Part shown: in pieces, positions 43,291 through 52,414 of the stretch | How positions within the stretch are numbered: the first letter of the stretch is position 1 | Layout of the letters: each line of letters starts with the position of its first letter | NCBI RefSeq assembly: GCF_000010725.1 | Contig: NC_013858.1 | Span: 248,001 to 312,000, forward strand | Direction: 5' to 3' | DNA: 64,000 nucleotides | Source: Azospirillum sp. B510 | Lineage (GTDB): Bacteria; Pseudomonadota; Alphaproteobacteria; Azospirillales; Azospirillaceae | Translations under genes and position numbers: made by a program | Notes under the pieces: model-generated | Told to the model about the DNA's origin: nothing | What the model saw: the letters and a program-made list of their open reading frames with translations, nothing else | Databases searched by the model: none

Positions 43291-43704
43291 CGTCGCTCCT
43301 GCCGTTTGCCGTTGACCCGCCCTTCATGGCAGGCCGCCGAGACGTTTGGAGACCCCCAGCACCCTGGCGCGCCGCCAAGAAGGCAAATGGGGAAATCTCA
43401 AAATTCGAAATTGTTTTCTTGTTGTGACTTCATCATGACGATGAAGTACCCCGTACCTGCTGTTGTGCGACGCGAAGTGTTTCAGAAATCGCCGTCCGAT
43501 GAAAAGACCATGATTGCCGGAACACGCCATATTAATGGTACTAACCCCCGTCGCGGCCAAATGAATGCTTGGGGGCACCAACAGAGACGTTCGAAAGTGG
43601 TGCAATAGGCACATTCCGCTTGGTGGCCGGTATGGGCAGCTCCGGCCCCGTGCATCGGGGGTAAGGCAGGCTGCCGGGCCAGGCTCCGCCCCCTTCAGGC
43701 CCCC
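43291..43704. promoter_or_regulatory. Upstream region of the polysaccharide operon
   Basis: This 414-base gap between the flippase stop and the dehydrogenase start is AT-rich in its middle. It contains TTAATGGTACTAAC at 43532-43545, nearly the same as a motif upstream of the CBM/beta-helix gene at 28874-28889. A 96-codon open frame crosses it but has no ribosome site and ends in neighbour-like DNA, so I do not call it. Confidence 0.45.
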
Positions 43705-45168
43705 TCAGGCCGGGGCGCTGGTCAGCCGGCGCAGCCTTTTCAGTTGGACCAACCCCGTCAGCACGGCCATGGCCGCATAGAGCACGACCATCGCCATGCT
43801 GCCGGCGACGAAATGCACCAGCGCCGGCATCCGATCGAACACGGGTGCCGCGACGCGGTCGAGCGCCAGTGCCGCGGCGATGGCGGCGCCGGCGCACAGC
43901 ATGGCCCTCGCGGTGATGCCGCCATACAGCTCGCCGACCGCCTGCCTGTGGATCCAGGCGATGGCGATGGTGGCGGCCAGCTCGGCGGTGAAGGTCGCCA
44001 TCGCGGCACCCTCGATGCCGTAGCGGGGGATCCACCAGATGTTCAGCAGGGCGTTCAGCGCCCCGCCCGCCAGCATGGCGACCATGTAGCCGGTCTGCCG
44101 GTGCCAGACCAGCAGCGGGTTGCCGAGGATCATGTTGGCGTAGACCACCGCCGAGGCCAGCATCAGCAGCCGCAGCGCCAGCGTCGCCGGGGCGTAGGCG
44201 TCGCCGAACAGCGTCGCCAGGATCGACGGCGCCAGGGCGAGGCCGCCGGCGACGACCAGCCCGCCGACCGCCAGCATGACCGAGGCGTAGGCCCGCATGC
44301 GGTCGCGCATCGGTCCCAGCTCGCCATAGGCGGCGGCCAGCTGCGGCAGGAAGGCGTTCATCACGATGTTGCCGACCAGATTGGCAAGCGTCTGGATCTT
44401 GACCGCCGCGCTGTACCAGCCGACCTCGGTGTGCGGGGCCAGGAAGCCGAGCATCACCACGTCCAGATGGGTGAAGATCGCCCAGGCGAAGACGCCGACC
44501 GCCATCGGCGTCGCCGCCGTCAGGATTTCGCGCCAGACTTCCAGGTCGACCCGCGGGCGCAGATGGCCGAAATCGCGGCGGAAACGGCCGATCATCACCA
44601 GCGCGTTGACGGTGATCGATCCGCCGGTGATGGCGGCTGCGGTGATGGCGTCCTCAGGCCCACGCACCAGCAGGAAGACGAGAAGCATGGAGCCGATGGA
44701 GGTGCCGATCTCGCGCGTGGCGATCACCCCCATCTTCTCGGTCGCCTGGTAAACAAAGTCGAGCACCAGGGCGTTCCCCAGCAACTGCACCGCCTGCACC
44801 AGAAGAACCGCCTTCACCGCCATCGGCTTGTCCAGCGACAGGACGAAAACGGCATAGAGGGCGCCCACCAGCAGGGCCAGAACGGTGCGCAGGGTCAGGA
44901 CATGCTCCGACAGCGCGGCCGCCCTCTCGCGATGGTCCTCCCGCTCACGGTTGCGGGCGATCTCGCGGATGGCGTAGGTGGACAGGCCCATGTTCACGAA
45001 CAGCGCCGCATAGGCCATCAGCGAGGTGCCGAAGCCGAGCACGCCGAAACTGTCCGGTCCCAGGACACGCGCCGTCCAGGCGGCGGTGACCAGCCCGCTC
45101 GCCATCGTCGCCACCTTGGCGGCGGCAAGGGCGCGGATGTTCCGGAAAATGCGGTGTCCTGCCGACAT
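43705..45168 (-). CDS. Wzx-type oligosaccharide flippase
   Basis: The 487-residue membrane protein has about fourteen hydrophobic segments and the polysaccharide-transporter (PST/MOP) N-terminus KVATMASGLVTAAWTARVLG, then GPDSFGVLGFGTSLMAYAAL. GWYSAAVKIQTLANLVGNIV lies in the middle. It should move undecaprenyl-linked repeat units across the inner membrane for Wzy-dependent polymerisation. No Wzy polymerase or Wza exporter is in the window. It lies 53 bases downstream of the Wzc-like kinase on the same strand. Confidence 0.92.
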   Translation of the reverse strand: MSAGHRIFRNIRALAAAKVATMASGLVTAAWTARVLGPDSFGVLGFGTSLMAYAALFVNMGLSTYAIREIARNREREDHRERAAALSEHVLTLRTVLALLVGALYAVFVLSLDKPMAVKAVLLVQAVQLLGNALVLDFVYQATEKMGVIATREIGTSIGSMLLVFLLVRGPEDAITAAAITGGSITVNALVMIGRFRRDFGHLRPRVDLEVWREILTAATPMAVGVFAWAIFTHLDVVMLGFLAPHTEVGWYSAAVKIQTLANLVGNIVMNAFLPQLAAAYGELGPMRDRMRAYASVMLAVGGLVVAGGLALAPSILATLFGDAYAPATLALRLLMLASAVVYANMILGNPLLVWHRQTGYMVAMLAGGALNALLNIWWIPRYGIEGAAMATFTAELAATIAIAWIHRQAVGELYGGITARAMLCAGAAIAAALALDRVAAPVFDRMPALVHFVAGSMAMVVLYAAMAVLTGLVQLKRLRRLTSAPA

Positions 45169-45221
45169 TCATGGGCTCATCGGTGGTGGGCGGATCGGGT
45201 GACGCGGCGCTACCGCCGCTC

Positions 45222-47495
45222 TCAGTTCGCGTAGTAGCGGCGGTAGCCGTGATAGCGGCCGCTGTCCGGGAACTCGTACTGGGCATGGCGGCGGGTATCG
45301 ACCTGGCTGAACAGGACGCCCACCACCTCGCCGCCGGCCTCGACCACCTCCTTCAGTCCGGCCATGGCGGTGCCGCGCTTGGTCATGCCCCAGCGGACGA
45401 TGAAGACGGTCTGGTCGGCGAGGGCCGCCAGCAGCTTGCCTTCCGACACCGCCAGCACCGGCGGCGAATCCAGAACGATGCGGTCATAATCGACCGACAG
45501 GCGCGACAGCAGCTGGTGCATGCCCGAGGAGCCCAGCGTGTCCTGCGGCAGCGTGCTGCCATGACCGGCGGCGATGACGTGCAGGCCGGTGCGCGGATCG
45601 ACCTGGATCACCTCCTCCAGCACCGCGGTGCCGGCCAGCAGCTCCGACAGGCCGCGGCTGTTGGACAGCCCAAGCATCTCGTGCAGGCTTTTCCGCCGCA
45701 GGTCGCAATCGACCAGGATCGTCCGCTGGCCGGCGTTGGCGCAGATGCGGGCGAAGGCCGCGGCGACCGAGCTCTTGCCTTCACCGGGAACCGAGGAGCT
45801 GAACAGGATCACCCGGTGCCGTCCGTCCGGATTGGCGAGCAGCAGCGAGGTGCGCAGGTTCTGCATCGATTCGGCGAAGGCTGAAATCGGCTTGTCCACC
45901 ACATAGGCGGCCGGCGAACCGCCGAAGCGCGGGATGCGCGGCACGATGCCCAGGCTGCGCACGCCGGTCGCCGTCTCGAACTGGTGCGGGCTGCGGAACC
46001 CGCCGTCGGCCCGCTCGCGCAGCATGGCCAGAAGCACGCCCAGCGTGCCCGACGCCACCAGCGCCAGCAGCAGGATCAACTTGCGGTTGGGCTGCGACGG
46101 ATCGAGCGGGATCGACGCCTCGGACACGACGCGGGCGTCGGGCTGGCGCATGTCGGTCTGCGCCGCGATCTGCTGCGAGCGGGTCAGCAGCGCCTCATAC
46201 ATCGACTGGGCGGTATTGGCGTCGCGTTCCAGCGTGCGCAGGCCGACGGTCGCCTGCTGCTGCTCGTTCTGCTTGGATTCGGCCTGGTCCAGGCTGGCCT
46301 TCAGCGCCTTTTCCCGCCCCTTGGCCAGTTCCAGCTCGTTCCCGAGGTTGGCGACGATCTTGCCGACATCGGCCTTGATCTGGCCTTGCAGGTCGCGCAG
46401 CTGGCTTTGCAGGGCCTGAAGCATCGGGTGCTTGCCGCCATAGCGGTTGGTGGCGTCGGCGATCTGGCGCTGGAGATCGACCTCACGCTCGCGCAGGGCC
46501 TGGATCAGCGGCGAGCCCAGCACGTCGCCGACCGCCGAGGCGCCGCGCGGCGAATTCGCCATGGCGGTGACGTCGCGCAGCTTGGTCTCGGCCTCCTGCC
46601 GCTTGGTGCGGGCCAGGACATAGTCGGTGTTCAGCTGGCTCAGCTGCTGGCCGACCACGGTGCTCTCGTTGGTGGACGAGGTGGTCAGGCCATGCTGGGT
46701 CCGGTATTTCTCCACCGCGTCGCCGGTGGTCTGCGCCTCCTTGCGCAGGTCGGTCAGCCGTTCCTCCAGCCACTGGGTGGCGCGCTTGGACGCCTTGAAC
46801 TTCTCGTCGAGCTGATCGACCAGATAAAGGTCGGCCATGGTGTTGGCGATCAGGGACGCCTTGCGCGGATCCTCGCTGTCGAAGCTGACGGCGATGACGT
46901 AGGAGCGTCCCTGCGGCCGGACCGAGGTGTTGTCGAGCACCGCATTGACCACGGCGGTCATCCGGTTGCGTTCGACCTCCTCCGGCGACAGCGGTACGCC
47001 GCCGCCCTGCCGCCAGCTGTCGGGAATCCAGTTGCGCGGATTCAGCGCCGCCAGCCATCCGGGCGGCGGCGGACGCAGCGAAGCATTGAATTCCGGATCG
47101 TTCATCAGCTTCAGCCTGGTCACGACCTTTTCGGCGAAGGCCGGCGATTTCAGGATCGCGACCTCGCTTTGCAGCGCGCTGATGTCGGGGGTCATGTCGG
47201 ACACCACGCCGTCGAAATTGAGGACGGTGTTCTTGCGGTGCTCCACCATGATGAGCGTTTCGGCGCTGTAGAGCGGCGTCATCCGGAAGGCGACCAGGGC
47301 CGCCAACCCGGTGCCGACCACGATCACCGTACCGATCAACAGCTTGTGCCGCCGCAGGAGCCCGGTGGTCCGGCGCACCGCGCTGGCGGCGCTGGCCGAC
47401 AGATCATAAGAGATGCCGGGGGAGACGGAACCGGGGCCCCGCCGAGACTCAGGGGTGGTGTGCCGGGGATGATCCTGAAGTTCCTGGGTGGCCAA
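45222..47495 (-). CDS. Wzc-like polysaccharide co-polymerase/tyrosine autokinase
   Basis: This protein of about 757 residues controls chain length and export of exopolysaccharide. The Wzz domain begins after the membrane span LLIGTVIVVGTGLAALVAF, and a long coiled coil runs through about residues 240-470. A PNRKLILLLALVASGTLGVL span precedes the cytoplasmic kinase with Walker A SSSVPGEGKSSVAAAFA, Walker A' ILVDCDLRRKS and Walker B YDRIVLDSPPV. The tail has the tyrosine cluster FPDSGRYHGYRRYYAN, the autophosphorylation site. I start at TTG 47495 because GAGGAGG lies five bases upstream; an ATG at 47660 would add 55 low-complexity residues. Confidence 0.92.
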   Translation of the reverse strand: MATQELQDHPRHTTPESRRGPGSVSPGISYDLSASAASAVRRTTGLLRRHKLLIGTVIVVGTGLAALVAFRMTPLYSAETLIMVEHRKNTVLNFDGVVSDMTPDISALQSEVAILKSPAFAEKVVTRLKLMNDPEFNASLRPPPPGWLAALNPRNWIPDSWRQGGGVPLSPEEVERNRMTAVVNAVLDNTSVRPQGRSYVIAVSFDSEDPRKASLIANTMADLYLVDQLDEKFKASKRATQWLEERLTDLRKEAQTTGDAVEKYRTQHGLTTSSTNESTVVGQQLSQLNTDYVLARTKRQEAETKLRDVTAMANSPRGASAVGDVLGSPLIQALREREVDLQRQIADATNRYGGKHPMLQALQSQLRDLQGQIKADVGKIVANLGNELELAKGREKALKASLDQAESKQNEQQQATVGLRTLERDANTAQSMYEALLTRSQQIAAQTDMRQPDARVVSEASIPLDPSQPNRKLILLLALVASGTLGVLLAMLRERADGGFRSPHQFETATGVRSLGIVPRIPRFGGSPAAYVVDKPISAFAESMQNLRTSLLLANPDGRHRVILFSSSVPGEGKSSVAAAFARICANAGQRTILVDCDLRRKSLHEMLGLSNSRGLSELLAGTAVLEEVIQVDPRTGLHVIAAGHGSTLPQDTLGSSGMHQLLSRLSVDYDRIVLDSPPVLAVSEGKLLAALADQTVFIVRWGMTKRGTAMAGLKEVVEAGGEVVGVLFSQVDTRRHAQYEFPDSGRYHGYRRYYAN

Positions 47496-48003
47496 AGGGT
47501 CCTCCTCGCGTAACGACCGGAAAGCGCGGCCATGGGACCGTCCGTGGGCCCGATCCCCCATCGCGGACAGCGGTGGCTGTCCGGCGGGCAGGCTCGGCGG
47601 TTCGTCCGATTGGCTGAAACGCAGTGTTAGTCCAGCCGTTGCATCGGCCATCCAGGGCATGCGGCGAGCAACCGGCGCGCAGTGGGTAGTCTTCCTGGCC
47701 CTGCCGCATTGCGGTATGGACCGTCGATGCCGGCCGGGGGATAATGGGGGCTACTCGGAAGGACAGGGGCCATGACGCTCGATCGCACCGGCTGGGCTGC
47801 GGAGGTCCCGGCGCTTTTCCCGGCCTTGGCGGCACTGGAACCCGAAGCGGCCGGATTCAGCTGTCCGATCCGGCAGCGCTGCTGACACTGGCGGGAAATG
47901 ATCCGCAGCTCGTCTCCTGAAAGTTTGAGACACCCGCTTTTATGCTGTATTGGATAGGAGATATAGGATAGAGTCTCTCATCCTTTAGACGGAGATATGC
48001 GTC
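47496..48003. promoter_or_regulatory. Divergent regulatory region upstream of the Wzc-like gene
   Basis: About 500 bases separate the Wzc-like gene from a small plus-strand ORF. The last 100 bases are distinctly AT-rich (around TTTATGCTGTATTGGATAGG) and probably hold the plus-strand promoter. The part near the kinase is GC-rich and open in several frames. I see no further gene that I can support. Confidence 0.4.
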
Positions 48004-48279
48004 ATGCCGCACCGTCAAGATAGCGCCACGGTCAGCGTGATCCGTCAGATCCGCGACCACAGCCGTGCATGCCACAACCTGCCCGCCCGCGAGATCCTGC
48101 TGCGGGTCGAGCGGCGGATGATCCAATTCCTTGAAAACGGAATGGCTTGGCCGATCTGTGGTCCAGGGGCCGATCAGGACCGCACATCACAGTCCGGTCG
48201 GACCCGGATGCCGGAATGGATGCCGGAATGGGTGCCGGAGTGTGACTCTGTCACAGACCATGGCCCGGCCCGGGTGTAG
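48004..48279 (+). CDS. Small hypothetical protein
   Basis: A 91-codon frame starts at ATG 48004 with GGAGA about ten bases upstream and an AT-rich promoter-like region before it. The first half (SVIRQIRDHSRACHNLPARE, ILLRVERRMIQFLENG) looks like a helical, basic small domain. The second half is Pro/Asp-rich with RMPEWMPEWVPE, a small internal duplication, and may be non-functional. No family is recognised. An opposing frame overlaps its start and is less convincing. Confidence 0.4.
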   Translation: MPHRQDSATVSVIRQIRDHSRACHNLPAREILLRVERRMIQFLENGMAWPICGPGADQDRTSQSGRTRMPEWMPEWVPECDSVTDHGPARV

Positions 48280-48319
48280 AGCGGTGGACGTCATCGCTCA
48301 AACACGGACAGGTGCCATC

Positions 48320-48523
48320 ATGAATTGCCGCAATCTGGGCCCGGTGGACCGCGCGCTGCGCGCCATCCTCGGGCTGATCCTGATTTCACTGACCGTCGTC
48401 GGGCCGCAGAGCCTGTGGGGGCTGGTCGGGCTGGTGCCGCTGCTGACCGCGTTCGTCGGCTTCTGCCCGGCCTACACGCTGCTGGGCATCAAGACCTGCC
48501 GGACGGACAGCCACATCGCCTGA
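48320..48523 (+). CDS. DUF2892 (YgaP-like) small membrane protein
   Basis: The 67-residue protein has the DUF2892 pattern: MNCRNLGPVDRALRAILGL at the N-terminus, then two hydrophobic segments (LILISLTVVGPQSLWGL and LVGLVPLLTAFVGFCPAYTL) and ends in LLGIKTCRTDS. Such proteins are the membrane anchor part of YgaP-type rhodanese proteins or stand alone, as here. The Cys residues in GFCPAYTLLGIKTC are conserved in the family. The function is unknown; a link to sulfur or redox chemistry is only suggested by YgaP. Confidence 0.85.
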   Translation: MNCRNLGPVDRALRAILGLILISLTVVGPQSLWGLVGLVPLLTAFVGFCPAYTLLGIKTCRTDSHIA

Positions 48524-48602
48524 CCCGCATCGACGGAACGTGTCGAACCGGTCCGCCCGGAAGGCGGGCCGGTCGCTCGACGTCAAGCCGGACCCGCCGC
48601 CG

Positions 48603-49199
48603 TCAGGCGCGTGGGGCGTGCTTGTTCAGGATGCGTTGCAGGGTGCGGCGGTGCATCTTCAACCGGCGCGCGGTTTCGGAGACGTTGCGGTCGCACTGCT
48701 CGAAGACGCGCTGGATGTGTTCCCAGCGCACGCGGTCGGCCGACATCGGGTTTTCCGGCGGCTGGGGCAGCGGGCGGCCATCGGCCAGCAGCGCCGATTC
48801 CACCGCGTCGGCGTCGGCCGGCTTGGGCAGGTAATCGACCGCGCCGGCCTTCACCGCCGCCACCGCCGTGGCGATGTTGCCATAGCCGGTCATCATGACG
48901 ATGCGGGCGTCGGGGCGGGCGTCGCGCAGGGCCGCGACCACGTCCAGCCCGTTGCCATCGCCCAGCCGCAGATCGACCACCGCGAAGGCGGGGGCCGATT
49001 CCTGCGCCACCTCGATGCCGAGTTGCACGCTGTCGACCGCGACGACGTTGAAGCCGCGCTTTTCCATGGCGCGGGCCAGCCGCGTGCGGAAGGGAGCATC
49101 GTCGTCGACGATCAGGAGGCTGCGGGTGACGTCGCCAGTGAAGGTCAGTTTGACGGCATCGCCCGACAGCATGTCATCGGTTGTTTTGAGGGTGTCCAC
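48603..49199 (-). CDS. regA: RegA/PrrA/ActR-type response regulator
   Basis: The 198-residue regulator has a receiver domain with SLLIVDDDAPFRTRL, the phosphoacceptor Asp in AFAVVDLRLGDGNG and Lys in DYLPKPADADAV. The C-terminal Fis-type helix-turn-helix (RVFEQCDRNVSETARRLKMH then RRTLQRILNKHAPR) is the strongly conserved DNA-binding end of RegA. With RegB it forms the global redox switch of alphaproteobacteria that controls respiration, carbon and nitrogen fixation. It lies nine bases downstream of regB and is co-transcribed with it. Confidence 0.95.
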   Translation of the reverse strand: MDTLKTTDDMLSGDAVKLTFTGDVTRSLLIVDDDAPFRTRLARAMEKRGFNVVAVDSVQLGIEVAQESAPAFAVVDLRLGDGNGLDVVAALRDARPDARIVMMTGYGNIATAVAAVKAGAVDYLPKPADADAVESALLADGRPLPQPPENPMSADRVRWEHIQRVFEQCDRNVSETARRLKMHRRTLQRILNKHAPRA

Positions 49200-49208
49200 C
49201 GTGAAACC

Positions 49209-50618
49209 TCATTTCTTGGCGTTGATGGTTTTCCAGCGCACGGAGATCCGCGCGCCACCGCCGCCCTGCGGGGGATGTCCACCGGCGGTCTGATCGGCGG
49301 GCGGGGGGCCGACAGGCTGTTCGTTCGACGGCGGGTTGTTGGTGTAGCGCACGGTCGCCCCGGTCTTTTCCAGCAGCGTCTGCGCGATGAAGATGCCGAG
49401 CCCCATATGCCCGCCGCCGGTCTGCCCCTTGGGGCCGGAGCGCTCGCCGCGCACCGACAGATAGGGTTCGCCGATGCGGCCCAGCAGATGGGACGGAAAG
49501 CCCGGACCATCGTCCATCACCGTGATGGTGATGCCGCGCCCATCCCAGGCGGCGGCGACCGTCACCTTGTGGCGGGCGAACTGGTGGGCGTTCTGGATGA
49601 AGTTGCCGATGCCGTGGATGATCTCCGGGCTGCGGCGCAGGAAGGGCTCCTCCGCCTCGCCGACCGGGTGCGGTTCGACGGCGAACTGGATATGGCCGAG
49701 ACGGTGCGGAGCGGCGGCGGCCTCGATCAGCGTGGTCAGCGGCAGCCGCTCGAACGGGTCGCCGCCGTCGGCCTCCGGCTTGCGCGCCAGATCGGCCAGG
49801 ATCTCGCGGCAGCGCATCACCTGGCTTTGCAGAAGCTCGACATCCTCGCCATAGGGGCTGTCGGGCGGCAGGTCGCGCGCCAGCTCCTTCGCCACCACGG
49901 CGATGGTGCCGAGCGGCGAGCCCAGCTCATGCGCGGCGGCGGCGGCGAGCGCGCCCAAGGCGCCCAGCCGCTGCTCGCGGGCGAGCGCCACCTGCGAGGC
50001 GGCAAGTGCGTCGGCGAAGCGCCGCGCCTCGGCGGCGACGCGGAAGACATAGCCGGCGATGAAGAGCGACGACACCGTCAGCGACAGCCAGACCCCGAAG
50101 GCATAGAGCGGCGCCATGGCGCGCACCGGCTCCTCCCACGGCAGCGGGAAATGCCAGAGGGCGAGCGCCGTCAGGCAGATCAGGTTCAGCCCGGTCAGCA
50201 GCACCGTGCTGTAGCGCGACAGGATGGCCGCGCCCACGGTCATCGGCGCCAGCAGCAGGATGGCGAAGGGGTTGCTCAACCCGCCGGTCAGATAGAGCAG
50301 CAGCGTCAGCTGCAACATGTCGTAGCTGAGATAGAGCGCGGCATCGCGGTCGGCCAGCCGCAGCCGGCCGCCCTGCTGGGCCATCGCCACCACGTTCAGC
50401 AGGGCCGACGCGCTGATGGCGGCCAGCACCGGCCCCAGCGGCAACGGGAATTCCAGGCCGAGACTGACGAAGGTCACCGCCGCCAGTTGCCCCAGCACCG
50501 CGACCCAGCGGATCAGGATCAGCGTGCGGAGCGTGATGCGGCCGTCCGGCTGCGCCCAGTGCGAGGGCGCCGGCGTTGCCTGGACCGGTACGGTCAGTGC
50601 GCTGGCGAGCGTCACCAT
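49209..50618 (-). CDS. regB: RegB/PrrB/ActS-type redox sensor kinase
   Basis: The 469-residue membrane kinase has about six N-terminal spans. Both redox features of RegB are present: the quinone-linked heptapeptide GGLSNPF between spans 3 and 4, and a Cys in QVMRCREILADLARK exactly forty residues after the H-box His (AAAAHELGSPLGTIAVV), the spacing of the redox-active Cys in Rhodobacter RegB. The ATPase domain has NFIQNAHQFA, MDDGPGFP and GHMGLGIFIAQTLLEKTGA. A Pro/Gly-rich insert of about 35 residues follows near the C-terminus. ATG 50618 is used. The ABC-exporter operon starts 63 bases away in the opposite direction. Confidence 0.95.
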   Translation of the reverse strand: MVTLASALTVPVQATPAPSHWAQPDGRITLRTLILIRWVAVLGQLAAVTFVSLGLEFPLPLGPVLAAISASALLNVVAMAQQGGRLRLADRDAALYLSYDMLQLTLLLYLTGGLSNPFAILLLAPMTVGAAILSRYSTVLLTGLNLICLTALALWHFPLPWEEPVRAMAPLYAFGVWLSLTVSSLFIAGYVFRVAAEARRFADALAASQVALAREQRLGALGALAAAAAHELGSPLGTIAVVAKELARDLPPDSPYGEDVELLQSQVMRCREILADLARKPEADGGDPFERLPLTTLIEAAAAPHRLGHIQFAVEPHPVGEAEEPFLRRSPEIIHGIGNFIQNAHQFARHKVTVAAAWDGRGITITVMDDGPGFPSHLLGRIGEPYLSVRGERSGPKGQTGGGHMGLGIFIAQTLLEKTGATVRYTNNPPSNEQPVGPPPADQTAGGHPPQGGGGARISVRWKTINAKK

Positions 50619-50681
50619 GATCCATTTCCCCGGAAAGTATGACCCTGGCGGTTGCGGCGCTTGCCGCCATATTCTGTGCCC

Positions 50682-51536
50682 ATGACCGAGCCAACCATTC
50701 CCCAGCCCATTCCGCAGCCGCCCCCCTCCCTGCCGGCCGCCCCCCTGCCGGCCGCCACGCCCGCCATCCGGGCGGACCGGCTGACCAAGCGCTTCCCGAC
50801 GCCGGACGGCGGGGAGGTGACGGCGGTCGACGCCATCGCCTTCACCGTGCCGCGCGGCGGCGTCACCGGCCTCCTCGGCGGCAACGGCGCCGGCAAGACG
50901 ACGACCATCTCGATGCTGCTGGGGCTTCTGCTGCCGACGGCCGGGACGGTGGAGATCCTGGGCGTCGACATGGCGCGCCATCGGCATGCCGTGCTTCCGC
51001 GCATGAATTTCTCCTCCCCCTATGTCGAACTGCCCCATCGGCTGACGGTGCGGGAGAACCTTACCGTCTATGCCCACCTCTACGGTTTGACATGCGTCAA
51101 AAAGCGCGTCCAAGATCTGGCCGAGCATCTTGACCTGACGCGGTTTCTCGATCGCCCGTCCGGCGGACTGTCAGCCGGGCAGAAAACCCGCGTGGCGCTG
51201 GCCAAGGCGCTGCTGAACGAACCCGAGCTTCTGCTGCTGGACGAGCCGACGGCGTCGCTCGATCCCGACACCGCCGACTGGATCCGGACATATCTGGAGG
51301 GCTACCGCCTGCGCACCGGCGCCACCATCCTGCTCGCCTCCCACAACATGCTGGAGGTGGAGCGGCTGTGCGACGGCGTGCTGGTGATGCGGCAGGGGCG
51401 GATCGTCGACCGCGGCGCCCCCTCCGCCCTGCTCGCCCGCTATGGCCGCCAGACTCTGGAGGAGGTGTTCCTCGACATCGCCCGCGCCTCCGCCGACCGC
51501 ATCCTGACCGGGGAGGCCGCCGATGCCGCCGAGTGA
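50682..51536 (+). CDS. ABC-2 type transporter ATP-binding protein
   Basis: The 284-residue ATPase begins with a Pro-rich tail of about 25 residues, then has Walker A LLGGNGAGKTTTISML, the Q-loop region FSSPYVELPHRLTVRENL, the signature GGLSAGQKTRVALAKALL, Walker B ELLLLDEPTASLDPDT and the switch His in ILLASHNMLEVE. It belongs with NodI/CcmA-like exporter ATPases. The permease gene overlaps its 3' end by 14 bases. The cargo is unknown. It is divergent from regB. Confidence 0.9.
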   Translation: MTEPTIPQPIPQPPPSLPAAPLPAATPAIRADRLTKRFPTPDGGEVTAVDAIAFTVPRGGVTGLLGGNGAGKTTTISMLLGLLLPTAGTVEILGVDMARHRHAVLPRMNFSSPYVELPHRLTVRENLTVYAHLYGLTCVKKRVQDLAEHLDLTRFLDRPSGGLSAGQKTRVALAKALLNEPELLLLDEPTASLDPDTADWIRTYLEGYRLRTGATILLASHNMLEVERLCDGVLVMRQGRIVDRGAPSALLARYGRQTLEEVFLDIARASADRILTGEAADAAE

Positions 51537-52365
51537 AGGCGTTCCCGTTCCGCGCGCCACCTTCTCGGCGAGGCGGGTCGGCGCCATGGTGCTGCGCTAC
51601 TGGTACCTGCTGCGCGGATCCTGGCCGCGCATCCTGGAGCTGGCCTATTGGCCGACCATGCAGATGATCCTATGGGGCTACATCAACCAGTTCATGGCCT
51701 CCAGCAGCGGCGGCGGCAGCGGCTGGGTGGCGCAGGGGGCCGGCGTGCTGGTCAGCGCCGTGCTGCTGTGGGACGTGCTGTTCCGCGGCCAGCTCGGCGT
51801 TTCCATCTCCTTCCTGGAGGAGATGTGGTCGCGCAACCTCGGCCATCTGTTCGTCAGCCCCTTGCGGCCCGGCGAATGGGTGACGGCGCTGATGACGATG
51901 AGCCTGCTGCGCACGCTGATCGGCGTGCTGCCGGCGGCGGGGCTGGCGCTTCCCTTCTTCGGCTATTCGGTCTTCGCGCTGGGGCTGCCGCTGGTCGCCT
52001 TCTTCGCCAACCTGATCGTGATGGGCTGGTCGCTCGGCCTGCTGATCGTCGCGCTGATCCTGCGCTATGGCATGGGGGCGGAGGGGCTGGCCTGGATCGT
52101 CGTCTTCATGCTGGCGCCGGTCAGCGCCGTCTATTACCCGGTCTCGGTGCTGCCGGCGTGGCTGCAACCGGTGGCGCTCGCCCTGCCGTCGACCCATGTG
52201 TTCGAGGGCTTGCGGGCGCTGGTGTTCGACGGCGCCCTGCGCTGGGACCATCTGGCCTGGGCGACCGGGCTGAACCTGCTCTTCATGGCGGCCGGCATCG
52301 CCGTGTTCCTCTACGCCTTCCATCAGGCGCGGGTGCGCGGGGCCTTGCTGCAAACGGGGGAATAG
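51523..52365 (+). CDS. ABC-2 type transporter permease
   Basis: The 280-residue protein has six hydrophobic segments and the ABC-2 membrane pattern, with a long first cytoplasmic stretch (LRYWYLLRGSWPRILELAYW) and the late motif APVSAVYYPVSVLPAWLQPV followed by ALPSTHVFEGLRAL, which is typical of NodJ/DrrB-like exporters. It overlaps the ATPase gene by 14 bases, so the two are co-translated. tenA follows 49 bases later. The family exports lipids, polysaccharides or drugs; the substrate is not evident. Confidence 0.9.
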   Translation: MPPSEGVPVPRATFSARRVGAMVLRYWYLLRGSWPRILELAYWPTMQMILWGYINQFMASSSGGGSGWVAQGAGVLVSAVLLWDVLFRGQLGVSISFLEEMWSRNLGHLFVSPLRPGEWVTALMTMSLLRTLIGVLPAAGLALPFFGYSVFALGLPLVAFFANLIVMGWSLGLLIVALILRYGMGAEGLAWIVVFMLAPVSAVYYPVSVLPAWLQPVALALPSTHVFEGLRALVFDGALRWDHLAWATGLNLLFMAAGIAVFLYAFHQARVRGALLQTGE

Positions 52366-52414
52366 CGGGTAGAGTGTGCGCCCACTCACGCCAGCGACAC
52401 CGGAGAGCGCCGCC

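Noticed and set aside
43324..43614. A 96-codon minus-strand ORF in the EPS upstream gap
   Set aside because: It has no ribosome site, ends within intergenic sequence and has an unconvincing composition.
47857..48126. A minus-strand small ORF overlapping the 48004 ORF
   Set aside because: Weaker start context and a tail that reads through AT-rich promoter DNA; the plus-strand ORF has a ribosome site.
50619..50700. A thiamine riboswitch ahead of the ABC/tenA operon
   Set aside because: Only 63 bases separate regB and the ATPase start, too short for a TPP aptamer, and no THI-box sequence is visible.
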